Assembly (NCBI GenBank): GCA_958298945.1
Contig: OY282610.1
Coordinates: forward strand, 44,275,667 to 44,339,666
DNA length: 64,000 nt
Source: Atherix ibis
Taxonomy: Eukaryota > Arthropoda > Insecta > Diptera > Athericidae
Direction of reading: 5' to 3'
This document shows, piece after piece, positions 33,641 through 46,599 of this stretch. The position numbers and the translations under genes are program-made. Under the pieces are notes generated by a model. The model had not been told where the DNA came from. It saw only the letters and a program-made list of their open reading frames with translations, and ran no database searches. Within the stretch, counting starts at the first letter, position 1; every line of letters starts with the position of its first letter.

Positions 33641-36600
33641 TAGTTGCGATAAAATTCAATAAAACAATAAAAATATATAACAAGACCTTGAAACTACAAT
33701 ATAAGAAATACTGTAAAGGGACCCCAAAGGTAAATAGAAAAAAAATAATAATAATAAAAGCTTTGAGATTAAAAGGAAATCATTTAAGAGACCCCAACCC
33801 AAGATAACTGATTTTTGGGGAAAAAAAAGGATTTAAACTATAAAAAAAAATTAAAAACAGACAAAAAAATATTTAAAAAAACTACAGATTCTTTACTAAA
33901 AAAAAATGAAAACCAAAAATAAAAAGATCTCGAAGACTAAAAAAAATTATAAGAAAATACCGTTAAGGACCTCAAAGGTAAATAACAAATTAACGGAAAA
34001 AGCCAAAGGTTACAAGTTAATAATTTAAAATCCCTAAAATAATACCAGTCATATAAAATTATTATTAAACAGACTTCCTACTTGATAGATTCTGCCAAAG
34101 CCTAAAAAAAATCTATAAAAGACCTCGAAACTTAAAAAATTGTTTTTTTTTTTAAATTTTTGTTTACTAATATTCGTTTTTGAACATAATATAAATTCGC
34201 TAAATATCAATGCTAACAACTAGTATCATTATTATACTCTTATCATTGCCTTCATTATTACATTTGTGATAATTTTTCAAAACGGTGAGAAGTATTCGTT
34301 TTTTTTTTTAAATTGTACTTTTTGAAAAATCTCCGGCTAATGTTTGCACAAAAATTATTTGCAAAAATAAAAATTACTATCCATCCACGTACTCGCCTTT
34401 TAAGTGAAAAATTTATCTAAAAATATAGAATACAATTTTTTGTTAAATCGTGTTTTCGTTTATTTACAAAATCAGTTTGTGTCTATTTAATTCCATATTT
34501 ACCAAATTGATGGAATATTTTAACAAACAAAATATATTCTTCATAATACGAGTAATAACAATAATTATTTAAAAGAAATAAGTTTTGCTAAATTCGATTA
34601 AATTGAAATTTTTTTTTATTTTTTCATTAGACAAAAAAAAGATTTCTCAATAAAAATTCATTTTTCTACCATAAAAAAATAATCCTTTCTAATTAGATGA
34701 TTTTGTTTTTAGAAAGAACCCGTTCTTATGCTTTATAAATTTGAAAAAAAAATGAAGAGTTTTTTAAAACCGCACTTATCTTTGGAATCAAGTTTTATAT
34801 TTACAAGAGAAAAGGACCTAAGGAAGTTTTCTTAGAGAACATATTGATTTTATTTAAAGTCAGCCATAAAGAGTAAATACTCCTTTGTCATAAAAAATAT
34901 TTATTAGGACCTTAGCAATTGATTTGCATGCATACAAAAGTTTCTTGTTCATTTTTTATAAGCGAATAAAATATTTTAAATAAAAATTATTATTTTTTTC
35001 TATTATAATTGAATAAATTGTTTTCATTTTGACTCAAAAAAATTATGAGAAAATTTAGGTTTCTTTTGAGACCCTATGTTTTTTTAAGAACGCAAGAGTT
35101 TTGTTTTCAAATGATCTTTCCCCCTCTTTAAGCTAAGTCATTAAGTACTGGCATTCTTTTGGGAAAAATAATATTTTTCCCAAAGTGTTTGGCCATTTTT
35201 TTAACAATCAAATCAATTTATTTAAGACAGACAAACATTTTTGCGTATTTTAATTCGAAAAAAATATAGGAAACGTTAATTTTAAGACCCTTGACAAATA
35301 TAAAAACAAGATCCATATTTATAAAAGAAAAGAATTTAAGAAAGTTTTTATTTTTTTTGTTGACGTGATATTTCTTCTTTTTTTAACATAAGCCACAAAG
35401 AGATGATATTTCTTTCTCATTAGGAATTTCTATTAGGACCTTAGCCATTGATTTTTATTAGGGATTTATTTCAGAATAAAACAAAAAAATTTTTTTACAA
35501 TAAATTTAAGATAAAAAAATTAATATTTTTTGTACAAAAAAAATGTATCGCTCATTGAAAGATGCCCTTCTCCTCTTGCACAAAATATTATTTCGGACCA
35601 TATAACCTTCCATTATTATACATAAAACTATGTCATCTTGTTTATTGATCAAATAATTTAATGGAAAAAAATTTACCTACTTTTTTTACACTCTTCCCTT
35701 TTTCCAATATAAAACCTAAACAAATCGAAGAAAAAAACATATTCAACCAATTTTTAATTAGCATGTCATCAACCTGCTATATTTACACTACAATACCTTT
35801 ATTCCTATCTATTTACTCTTACATATGACTTTTCTGAATACATAAAAATCAACACCCGCCCCTTCAAGCCCCCTGTTCCATGTTTCAAAACGACCACTAT
35901 AAATACGCTTATTTAAATAAGTAAGTCTTCTCTACTATTAGCGATGACAGCAACCACCTTGAGACCCTGATTGAAAAGAGAGAAAAAAAAACTAAAACAA
36001 TTATTGCTCGTACTATACTCAGTAATTTTATAGACCACAAGGACACAACAGTTTCCGGTTTCGAATGCTTTCTTATTTAATAGTCGAGTTTATTACGAAT
36101 AGTGTAATTTTGTTTTTGTTTTGTATCTTTATATTTTTATAAGTATTTTAATTTATATCTTTGTTTGTTTTTTTTTTCTTCATTTTGTTTATTTTATACT
36201 CAAACAAGTACTCATACTGAATGTAGACAGCTGTAATTATAATTTAACGCCTACTATAATATGCTCCTAACGCCTTCGAATTCTTCACAACCTCAGAGTT
36301 ACCAAACTAACTCGCAGTTTGATTTGTAAAATTATAATTTTACAATTTTTTTTTCAAAGAAATTTTTCATATAAATTACATAAAATTAAAGTAATAAACA
36401 AGACAAGAAATATTTTAGATGAATTTTGGTTTTTCTTGTGATAAAAATAGACCAGATACGTTGTAGATCATTTAATCGCATATAACAGCACGCATTATTA
36501 CAACATCCAACATCAGGTAATATTCAGCGTCATTGTCTGACTACCAAAAAGGAAATAATTTACAAATAATAATAATAATAATAATAAAATCAATACAATA

Positions 36601-37235
36601 AAAAATTAACGTTTAAATTAAAATTAAAAACGAAATTAAATGCAAGGAAAAAATTGAAGAAAAAAAACATGACATTTTTTTACGTCGTAAACATCGACAA
36701 TGTTTAGAATTTTAATTAGCGTTGATGAAATTTTGTTGACGTGACAAATTATGGATTAGAGGAGATTTTCCATAGATCCATATATGTGAACGTACACGTA
36801 CATATCTTATATAAATATGTATACAAATACATCCAAATGGTAACGCCAAAGATCGAATTTGTTAGTTTTTACTGATTTTTTTCTATAGACCTTAAAAACA
36901 TATTATTTCGAGAAAAAAAAACATTAATAACCGAAATAATAAAACACTTGTTCTAGTGTGAAGAAAAAAAATTTCCAACGATAAGAAAAAATTTGAGAAA
37001 AAACAACGGAAAAAATAGGAACTACCAACATTAGGGGAAAAAAATTATTGAAATTTCAATTTTACTAAACAAAAAAATTTTTTTTAGTACCTTTCAAAAT
37101 ATCGCCTTTTTTTGTTAATTTCTTCCAACATAATACGAATAATTTTTTGGAGTGGAAGGGGAGGAGAGAGGGTTTCAGGAGACATAGGACTATCATAAAA
37201 ATTTAGATTAAAAAAATCTGTCATTAAAATTAAGA
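33641..37235. other. no gene seen
   Basis: A-rich to about 34.1 kb, then AT-rich. It includes an (AAT)n run at 36565-36588. No coding or RNA signal was recognised. Confidence 0.55.
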
Positions 37236-37239
37236 TTTA

Positions 37240-37930
37240 GAAGTTTTTAAGGCTTCACTGGACTTTACCCACCATATCCTCCAAAGGGGTCACTTTTGGA
37301 AGAACGATCAAACAATGAGTCGGTCTAGGAGGGCCTAGAATTTATCAAGTTCCTTACTTTAGCTCTCTGAGTAAGAGTAGTCACCATGCAATCTTAAAAT
37401 AAAAAGTGGTACCATGGGAGTCGGGTACCCCACGGTGGTTGGTCCCTATGGAAGGATACCAATTATCTCGGGTGTTGGAGGGATACCAACAGATGATAGT
37501 AGAGCTTCAGATAGGCCTTGTTACTAATAGGTAGGGTAACTAGCTTGTTGTAAGCAACAGCTGTACTTGTGATGAATATGGCTGGTTCAGAAGCGGGACC
37601 AGATGGGGGCACAATAGGTCGCGAATTGAAGGTGAGGTGAGCGGTTAACTCATGACATCGATCACTGTTAGGGATTTGATGGATGGACTGCTTGTAGGCA
37701 GGTTTTGTAAAAGCAGAATTTGGTAGAGTAGATAAGCTGTGGCCAGTTGCCATGAGAATGAAGGTCAGCTAGATCCAGATAATTGGTGTTAGGAAACCAA
37801 TTGGTTGACAGTTAAAGGTCAGCTAGATCCAGATAGTTGCACTCACAACTGGTGAAATCCATAACGAGCACAGGTGCAATCCGCAGATTGGGTGTATCCC
37901 CATCCCTATGAGATCGTAGGAGGCCAATGG
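37240..37930. mobile_element. GC-richer block, probable transposon remnant of unknown class
   Basis: Base composition jumps at about 37.24 kb and stays high into the mariner. A direct repeat AAGGTCAGCTAGATCCAGAT occurs twice (about 37761 and 37815). A 96-codon minus-strand open frame (37463-37753) is Ser/Pro/Thr-rich with no recognised domain. Its adjacency to two dead mariners suggests it is part of the same insertion cluster. Confidence 0.4.
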
Positions 37931-39060
37931 TACGAGGGTCGTTCAATAAATCCTTAGAAAAAGATGGGAAAACACTGTTTTTAAAAAAAAAAAATTATTT
38001 TGCAACATAATCTCCTTTTAGCTCTATACACTTTTCCAACCGTTTTTCCAAAATTTTTATCCCATCCAAAAAATAGGATTTCGGAAGTTCTGAATATAGT
38101 CACTCGGGGCCAAATCTGGTGAATAAGCGGGATGCTGCAACAATTCCATTCTCAATTCCACAATTTTGGCCATGGAAACAGCGCAGGTGTGAGCACGCGC
38201 ATTGTCATGATGCAAGAGGATTTTTTTCTTCTTCAGATGGGGGCGTTTCTCTTTGATTTCCTCGCTCAACCGTTGCAATAACGACGCGTAATACGCTCCT
38301 GCTATTGTTTTTCCTTTTTCCAAGTAGTCGATAAAAATGATGCCCTGCGAATCCCAAAAGACCGTGGCCATCACCTTGCCGGCCGATGGCACAGTTTTTG
38401 CCTTCTTCGCAGCGCGTTCACCCTTGAAAATCCACTGTGATGACTGTCTCTTCATTTCTGGAGTGTAATAGTGTATCCAGGTTTCGTCCACAGTGACATA
38501 TCGACGAAGGAATTCGGCAGGATTGCGATGAAAGAGTGCCAACATAGCCTCAGAGTCCACTACACGATTGCGCTTATTCTTCTCTGAGAGCAAACGCGGC
38601 ACCCATCTTGCCGAAATTTTTTTTACAGACAATTTTTCATGCAAATTTGAAGCGACTGTACCTTGTGATATGCCCGTGGCCTCACCTAATTCGCGCACTT
38701 TAATTCGCCGATCGTTCAAAATCAGATCGTGAATTTTGTCGATGATTTCAGGAGTAGACACCTCAACTGGGCGTCCTGAACGATGTTCATCTTTTGTGGA
38801 TGAACGGCCACGTTTAAATTCATTCACCCAATTGTAAACCGTCGTAAACACAGGTGCAGATGTGCCATGAACTGCATCCAACTCGGTTTTGATTTCTTTC
38901 GGGCTTAAGCCTTTCAAATGGAGATGTTTGATGACAGCCCTAAACTCGCTTTTTTCTATTGTTATGCACAAATAAATGTCGTTAACTTTAATCGACGATA
39001 GAAATTGACCTACGCTATGGATCGAGCTGAAATTTAAACAGCTTTCCTGCTGAGTCAAAG
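37931..39060 (-). pseudogene. mariner transposase copy 1 (DD34D), inactivated
   Basis: Minus strand. After an unrelated lead-in the frame enters mariner sequence at EKSEFRAVIKHLHLKG (start Met replaced by Ile). An HTH region and the linker WVPRLLSEKNK follow, then catalytic VTVDETW, HHDNARAHT and PAYSPDLAPSDY with 34 residues between the second and third Asp. After SDY about 35 residues are missing, and the conserved end (SYFLDGIKILEKR, CIELKGDYVAK) continues in another frame to a stop at 37995. A candidate terminal inverted repeat, ACGAGGGTCGTTCAATAA, lies at about 37932. No matching end was found upstream. The catalytic triad is present but the protein is broken, so it is a fossil. Confidence 0.9.
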
Positions 39061-39170
39061 TAAGTTATAATTAACTACTTTACTAATTATCGCCTTCCAA
39101 AAAAAGACTGAGTCAAATTAAGTTATAATTAACTTTACTTTACTAATTATCGCCTTTCAAATTTAGTTAA
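39060..39170. repeat. direct repeat of about 50 bp
   Basis: AAGTTATAATTAACT, TTTACTAATTATCGCC and flanking words occur twice in tandem (about 39061 and 39119) immediately 5' of mariner copy 1. Confidence 0.8.
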
Positions 39171-39484
39171 AACTATTATGACCAACCCCAAGTCAAAAAT
39201 AAATTCGTCAGAGACACACCCTTTCACTTTCTATCTCCACTTCTGAAAGTCTCTCCCATATCCAAATTGGAAGCCTTGGTTGGTAGAGGTATTGGGACTA
39301 CCTACTTCTCTAAAAAGGCTTAAGAAGGCATGTATCGTAGCATCTATCCGCAGAAAAATAGATAGATAGTTCGACTCCAAATCCTTGATCTATATTATGG
39401 GGTACCAGGTGTATAAGCTTAAATCTGATGTTTTTTAGTCATAGAACGCAAAAACAAATTTATTCAGACCCCTCGCTAGGCTAC

Positions 39485-40340
39485 AAATTATTCCCATCTC
39501 TCGGGCAATTTATGGATACCACCCCAAAAAAATTCCTTCTCTTTCGAGGCAAACTACTCATCAAGCCATTTTCGGACGTTTTCGTAAGAATCGAAGTGCT
39601 GCTCCGCGAGCGCGTGGTCCATGGATGAAAACAGGTGGTTTTCGGATAAGCGGGGTGGGGTAGCACCTCCCAGTTGAGTATCTCCAAGTAGTTTCGGCCC
39701 ATTTTTGACGTGCGCGATGGTGCGTTGTCGTGGAGGAAAATCAGCTTGACATGTCTTTGTTGATAATCCGTCCTTTTTTCACGCAGAGCACGGTACAATT
39801 TGATCAGTTGTTGGCGGTAGCGGTGGGCATTGACAGTTTCACCAGGTTTCTACATCTCATAGAAGACGATATTCTGCTGATCCCACCAAACGCACAGCAT
39901 CGTCTACCGTTCGAAGCGATTTGGCCGGGTTCAACCCACGATTTCTTGCGTTTAGGATTCTCGAAATATATCCACTTTTCATCGCCTGTCACAATCCGAT
40001 GCAGGAACGACTTTCTTTTTTGTCTGGCGAGCAAGATTTCGCATGTGTTTTGGCGCCACTCTATCTGCCTATCGTTCAATTCATGCGGCACCCATTTTCC
40101 GATATTTTCAATCTTCCTCATAGCACGCAGATGTATGGAAATGGCTGGTTGAGTAACACCCAATTGCACCGCTTTGCACCGACGAAACCAAAATCGGCAC
40201 GTTGTTTCCGATAAACCACTGTCACCATAGGCATCCAAAAGCATTCGATGCGATTCGGCAGCCAATTTCTTCAAATTGAAGCAGAAGAGCAGAGCTTCCC
40301 GCATATGCTCTTTTTGCACAAAACTAGATATGATTACCAA
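39485..40340 (-). pseudogene. mariner transposase copy 2 (different lineage), frameshifted
   Basis: Minus strand. An N-terminal HTH-like part (KLAAESHRMLLDAYGDSGLS, CRFWFRRCK) is followed by GKWVPHELNDRQ and the first catalytic Asp in VTGDEKWIYFENP. The frame then breaks around 39800. It resumes with YRALREKRTDYQQRH and LIFLHDNAPSRT (second Asp), then WEVLPHPAYP. The SPDLAPSDY segment with the third Asp is deleted. The remaining C-terminus (ALAEQHFDSYE, WLDE) reads in yet another frame. The HELNDRQ/TGDEKW signature differs from copy 1, so this is a separate subfamily and not a duplicate. Confidence 0.88.
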
Positions 40341-40599
40341 AGGAAAAATGTATATTGTTATACGAAATTGCTGACAATATGCACTGATTAATGTTGACAG
40401 ATGTCAAACTCATAAAAAAAAGTATGGCGTGTCCATGGTAGCTTAATACGCTCACTCACGCCATCTATGACCAAACAGCGGATTTAAGCTCATATATCTG
40501 GTATTTTCGTATAGGTCGTCTTCGTACTCCATATAAGCTGCTGTTAAAATTGCTATTTTGATATTTACTGACACTCAAGTAGCCATTCGTGGCCCATTG

Positions 40600-40830
40600 A
40601 ATTATCATGTACTCAAAGAGATTCTATATTATCTACTTAACAATAGAAGAGTCGTGGTGCGTTGAGTTCCGGGGCGTGTGGGAATCATTGGAAATGAACG
40701 TGCTAATCAGGTATCTTGAGAAACTTTCCGGCGTCCCTCATCTGTCTCGGCTACTAATAGAATGACCAAGAACATCTTTAGCTATAGGTAGAAATATAGA
40801 CTGGACTTATAGTGACATCTTAATATAGCA
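40600..40830 (+). pseudogene. non-LTR retrotransposon RNase H scrap
   Basis: Plus strand at 40666-40710 reads VPGRVGIIGNERANQ, the characteristic VPGHxGIxGNExAD core of the RNase H domain of insect non-LTR retrotransposons. Flanking frames are interrupted by stops. Only a few hundred bases of the element can be traced. Confidence 0.6.
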
Positions 40831-41097
40831 ACGGCCAACTATATCCAATCCAGTATACAGCGTTGCCAAAATTGTTTTTTTATTATTTTGGAAACACGTT
40901 TTATCTGCTTAAAAAAAGTTCTAAAGAACTCTAACTGATCTAGCCTAGTTAAAACAGATCAGCTTCACTTGTGAAAGTGATAACGCCCATCGACAGGTAA
41001 CTTAAAGTCGCCAAATACACTTATGATCGCAGTGCTATAAAATGTCTCAGGGACCTTAAATACAAAAAAAACTAACCAGTTTGAGACTAATTCAAAA

Positions 41098-41182
41098 TAG
41101 ACCTCTAAGTCCATTCGAAATAATGTATTTCTTAGCAACAAAAAAAATACATTATTTCGAATTAACTTTTAGAGGAGGTCTC
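41098..41182. repeat. foldback (inverted repeat, about 30-bp arms)
   Basis: 41114-41130 (TTCGAAATAATGTATTT) is the exact reverse complement of the stretch ending at 41162. Pairing extends outward through GACCTCT / AGAGGAGGTC with mismatches. The loop is about 16 bp, mostly A. Confidence 0.8.
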
Positions 41183-42296
41183 AAAAATTACATACTCTAA
41201 TTAAAAGTACAAAACTATGAAATCTTAAAATGGAAGTCTCAAAAATGTTAATTTTAGTTGCAATTACCTTAAAATGTTTACTTTAAAAAAATTATATTCA
41301 TAATTGCTCACAAGTGAGCATTTTCTACACATCGAAAAATTGTTGATGGAAAAAAAATGTCATAAAATAAGTGCGGTTGTGAAATTTATGGAAATTGTAT
41401 TTTTTCCATTTTCTGATATTCTCTCAAATTTTCATTTATTTTGGTTAATTTTTTATATATTTTTTTTAATATTTTTTTTTTTAATATTAAAAAAAAATAC
41501 TTTTGCACACAAAAAAAAACAAAAAAAAAATTTCTATTAATACCCCAATTTGGGAGGATATTAGGACATCTACGTTTTGTACTCAGCAGCGTTGAGTTCG
41601 AATTCAGCCAGTGAATTAGACGAAAAAATGACCTGCTTTACTAAAAATTACCATAAAAACATCCATGCTCACCCGAAGTTAAATTATAGCAAAAATTTCA
41701 ACAACAAAAATCCTCCCACTGAGGTAAATAACCGTAATCTCGTTTTTGAATAATTTATTTCTATAGAAATATTTTTACTGTATCTAGGGGAACTAATATC
41801 AAAAATTTAGATACTAATTTAAGTATTTAAGGTTTAAATAATAAAAAAAAATTGTTTACTAAAATTTCAAGTGTTTTTAGCTTCAAAAAAAAAAAAAACT
41901 CCAAACCATTACTGCACTAGGTCGAGTCGATGTTCATAGAATAGAAATATTCCGATCCAATTTCCAAAATAATTTAGTACTTGTACAAGCACAGGTGCTA
42001 TAAGGTGTTTATTACTTATTATTAAGACCGAAGTGCCTACCTACCTATACATTCCGGTCTAAGGAATTTTTATCTGTCCGAACCAGACCTCTCCTCTCAC
42101 ATGTCTAACCAGGCACAAATATCAGCCATAGTGTCTATACGATCTTATCAATAATGAGTATAGCCAAAAACGTGACGTGGACTATTGGATAAGAGAGAAT
42201 ATTCCGTTCTCAAATTAATTATTATTTTTTAAAATTTGGAAAAAACTTTTTGGAATTCACTTCCAAACATGATCGATAAAAAACAGAATGATCCAT

Positions 42297-42322
42297 AAAA
42301 AAAAAAAAAAAAAAAAAAAAAA
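42297..42322. repeat. poly(A) tract
   Basis: 26-bp A run in plus sense. It could be the tail of a plus-strand retroposon, but no body was recognised upstream. Confidence 0.8.
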
Positions 42323-42834
42323 CAGAAAATTCCATAAAATCTCTACAAAAAAATGGCGCTGATATTTTTAAGTAAACAATAACAATTATTAAAAATTATC
42401 TAATACTTAATAAGAGTACATAAAAATGCACCTCGTACTAATGTGCATACTCGTATTGATGATAGTCTAGCTAGAATGAATATTGGCACATGATTTAAGT
42501 GCTTAAATATTCACCGATCAAATATTTATCAATAATCGATTGATTGACTTTATCGGCAATTTTTTTTTATACAAAATTAAATTTTTTCTTTCTCGTTTGT
42601 TTTGTTTATCGCTACATTTTCCATTTGTTTATTTTTGTATCGTTCATACAATATTCTCTATTTTTATGAGTTGATAGTGTTTACATAAAAAATTTTCCGC
42701 CGAAATTATAAGTACATCTAACTGAGGTGAGTTCCAATCGATCATGGGGGGGGTTACGTGTATACCGGGATAATTGTACAAAATAAATGTTGATATTTGC
42801 CATAATTTTTGAAAATTCACTATCGTCAAATAAG

Positions 42835-43055
42835 GTTGCCATATTTTCACGTTGACATTTTTCTCCTATCCGAAGTCTTTGATTTTACTCTGATTTTTTA
42901 TGAATTTTTTTTTGAGTGGACATTTTTTTTAAGAAATTTTTTTATAAATTTTTAGAAATTTTCGTTAATCTAGATTAATCTTCATTTGATGAATAACAAA
43001 ATTATTTACTATAACCTTACACATTCTCAGATTTTAGGTCTGCTTCTATTTACAG
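42835..43055. repeat. direct repeat flanking duplication copy B, left
   Basis: GTTGCCATATTTTCACG, TTTCTCCTATCCGA, AGAAATTTTCGTTAATCTAG and CAGATTTTAGGTCTGCTTCT in this order match 45102-45385. Confidence 0.8.
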
Positions 43056-43109
43056 ATTCTTAGAATTGGCTCTGCATTTGAAATTCATAACCAAATATTA
43101 TGAAAAAGG

Positions 43110-45060
43110 TCACAAAGCGAAAATTATAAAACAGCAATTTTTAAAAAAAATTCATAAAAAAGATCCCAACACTTATGAAAAATTGACTAGACAACTCCTT
43201 TTGTTTATTCCTCTTTAGATTTACGACCTTAATCATTTCAAATCTAAACTAAAAAAAAAAAAAAAACTAATAGACCTTAAAATTAAAACAATTTTTTATA
43301 AAAACCTGTAAACTAATAAAATAAATAAATCTAAAGCCAAAAAATAAAATAATACCAAAAAAATATAAATACAATATTCTATGCTATTTACAACATTAAA
43401 CCAAAAATATTATACCAAAATAAATTGCATCAAAATAATGAAAAATTCGGAAAAAATCCAATTACAAAAAAAGCTTAAACACAAAAAAAAATTATTTTCA
43501 AAATTGGTATAAATGAAAATATTTATACCAAAAGTTATTAATACACGTACCAACAAAAAAAATTATTGTAAATAAAAAAAAAATCTACATCAAAAAAGTT
43601 ATATCTTAAATATTTATGATAAAAAAATTATGCAAAAAAAATTATACCAAAAATAACTTCATATGGTAAATATATAAAAATATTATACCAAAATAAATTA
43701 TTTCAAAATAATAAAAAATTTGGAAAAAATCCCATTACAAAAAAATGTAGATTCAAAATATATTATTTTCAAAATTGGTATAAATGAAAATATTTATACA
43801 AAAAGTTATTTATACCAAAAAAAAATTATTGTAAATAAAAAAAAATTTACATCAAAAAAGTTATACCCTAAATATTTATGATAAAAAAAATTATGCAAAA
43901 AAAATTATACCAAAATTATTTATACCAAAAATAACTTCATATGGCAAATATAAATGAAAAATAGGATAGCCTAAAAAATTGTTCCCAAAAAAACTTATAC
44001 CGTGAAAAAAAAAACAATTCAACCGATACATATAGAAAATATAAAATTAATTCACTTTTACAATATTCTATGCTATTTTCATATTTATTCTATGCTATTT
44101 TCCACATTAAACCAAAAATATTATACCAAAATAAATTGCATCAAAATAATAAAAAATTTGGAAAAATTCAATTACAAAGAAAAGGTAGATACAAAAAGAA
44201 TTATTTTAAAAATTAGTATAAAGGAAAATATTTGTACAAAAAGTTATTTATACTAAAAAAAAATTATTGTGAATAAAAAAAAAATACATCAAAAAAATTA
44301 TACCAAAAATTATTTATGTTAAAAAAAAATTATGCAAAACAAAACTAATAGACCCCAAAACTAAAACAAATTTTTATTAAAACCTGCAAGCTAATAAAAT
44401 AAATAAATCTAAAGCCAAAAAATAAAATAATAAGACTACAGTACTAAATGCAACTAAAAAAGCTCGAAAGTTTATTCAATAGTAAAATCGACAAGTTAAA
44501 CTTCCCCCAAAGTTTTATAGAATAATATAAAAAAAAGACGAATAGTTAAAGAAAAATATTTATAGTATAGTTCAAGTTTAGGTTTCATCTAAACTAACAA
44601 GAGCACCCCAATTATATCAAGCCTAGAATAGAGGGGGGGAGGAAAATTCAATAACCCCACAATTAAACAGTTAAACCTAAAACCTAACTAAATAAAGACT
44701 CGAACTATATTTGGTAAAAAAAAATGATACAAAAAGACACCCGATATTAAGAAAAAGATCCCAAAGCGAAAATATATTTTTTGGTTTTAAAAAAGCAATT
44801 TTTAAAAAGATAAAAAATCTACAATATCAAACCTTTGAGCATAAATAATAAAAGGACCTTAATCGTTTTAAGCGCTGATAAAATAATATAAAAAAATTAT
44901 TTGAAACCTTGTGAAAATAAAACTTTAAAAAGCTCGTGAAAAGTGAAATTAAACAGAAAAGCCCAATGGACGGACCTCCGACGCAAAAAAAAAATACCAG
45001 TAGGCCTAACCAGTTAAAAAAAAAAATAAACTAAATCCAAAAGTTAATAAAATGCTACAA
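43110..45060. repeat. dispersed duplication, copy B
   Basis: Counterpart of 31640-33640 (see that entry). Differences are mostly small indels in A-runs plus an internal deletion late in the copy, where text between ACTTTAAAA and GACGGACCTCCGACGC is shortened. It is bracketed by the 42835 and 45102 direct repeats. Confidence 0.9.
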
Positions 45061-45101
45061 TACGACTCCAAACTTGGCGGTAATTTTGACTCAAAATACA
45101 A

Positions 45102-46240
45102 GTTGCCATATTTTCACGTCGACATTTTTCTCCTATCCGAGGTCTTTGATTTTGCTCTGATTTTTTATCAATTTTTTTTTGAGTGGACGTTTTTAGAAGT
45201 TTTTAGAAATTTTCGTTAATCTAGATTAATAGTCATTTCATTAACAATAGATTTCTTCCTGTACAGATCCTATAAATGTGTAGGTCTGCACCTGCAGATA
45301 TGTATATTTTTATTTCTAGCTTTCCTAGTTTTATTTCTTGAAATAATTTTACACATTTTCAGATTTTAGGTCTGCTTCTATTTAAGAAATGATTTTTATT
45401 CCGTCAGTTCACACATTTCCAAATTTTAGATCTATTTCCCGTACAGATCCTAAAAATGTATGTCTGAATTTTGGGATTTTTAAAATTTTAGGTTCAAAAA
45501 TATAAAAATGTCCACAAATTTTGTCATTTGCTAGTTCACAGATTTTTTAATTTTCAATATATTTTTACAGCTTCTTAATTTTTAGGTGCGCATTTATAAA
45601 TTTTTAAAAATTTAGGTCTCGCACTTAACAAGTTTAACAATACCCAAAATTATGTTCACTCTAAGACGGCATACAGATTTTGAAATTTTAGATTTTCTTA
45701 CCTTAAATATAGGTCAGAATTTATAGAAGATATCGGCATAGTCAGTTTACACATTTTCAAATTTTAGACCTTTTTCCCGTACAGATCCTAAAAATGTAAG
45801 TTTGTATTTCAAAATTTTTAAAATGTTAGGTCTCGCCAGTTCACAGGATTTCGAGATTTTCTAAAATTTTAGGTCTCGCCAGTTCACAGATTTTTAAATA
45901 TTCGATCTCCTTTTACAGCTCCTTCATATTTAGGTGTGCATTTTTTTTACAGTTTTAGGTCTCGCATTTATCAAGTTTAGAAATACCCAAAATTTACGAT
46001 GGTTAACAGATTTTCAAAGTGTATATCTCCTCGCGTTAACATATTTACAATTTCAGTTTTAAATTTAAGGTTTCATATTAAAAACCTATAAAACTGTCGA
46101 AAATTATTTGAAAAATATGCAAAATTTATTTTAATTCTATGGCAATTTAGAGAGTTTTTAATTTTAAATTTCTTTCCTTCACAATTCCTTTAAATGTGTA
46201 TATCTACACTTACAAATTTTTATATTTTTATTTCTAAATT
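45102..46240. repeat. direct repeat (right) continuing into degenerate TTTTAGGTCT repeats
   Basis: The first about 280 bp match 42835-43055. Beyond this, blocks such as ACAGATCCTAAAAATGTA and TTTTAGGTCTCGCCAGTTCA recur several times to about 46.2 kb with no fixed period. No coding signal. Confidence 0.7.
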
Positions 46241-46557
46241 TTTTTAAATGAAAATCACTCTAACAAATTCTATATCAAAACTTGTTTAAATTCGAATCAA
46301 CTTAATAGACAATAGAATAAATGCGTTGTTTGCAAATAAAGTATCGCATTAAAATTAAAAAATAGTAATCGCAAGGAAATGAAATTATAAAATTATAAAT
46401 CGTACAAAAAATGTTAATATTTAAAAATTTACAATATAATTTTTTTTTTGGTCGCATAGGACGACTGTAATTTAACCTTGCATCAAAAAAAAAAAAAAAA
46501 ACGGGGGGAAAAGAAAAACCTAAAAGAGAGAAATTTAATAAATAAGTAGAAAAATAC

Positions 46558-46579
46558 CTGATCACTACGTGCTATCATT
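46558..46579 (-). CDS. candidate first coding micro-exon (7 codons)
   Basis: Minus strand: TTTTTACAG acceptor, then A, then ATG ATA GCA CGT AGT GAT CAG, then GTATTT donor, reading MIARSDQ and ending in phase 0. The ATG context (ACAGAATG) is acceptable. Joined to any upstream phase-0 exon, the A-shifted frame hits TAG, so it works only as a start exon. Position and strand suit a csw 5' exon, but the next coding exon (N-SH2) was not found, so this is a hypothesis. Confidence 0.35.
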
Positions 46580-46599
46580 CTGTAAAAATTCTAAAAATA

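Noticed and set aside
37261..37285. Sequence recalling YGG of an N-SH2 domain on minus
   Set aside because: Only a few residues match by chance; neighbouring codons do not continue an SH2 domain.
37463..37753. 96-codon minus-strand frame as an independent gene
   Set aside because: Lies in a transposon-like block next to dead mariners; no domain, no promoter. Kept only as part of a mobile-element remnant.
39730..40214. Plus-strand frames of 97-140 codons
   Set aside because: Antisense shadows of mariner copy 2.
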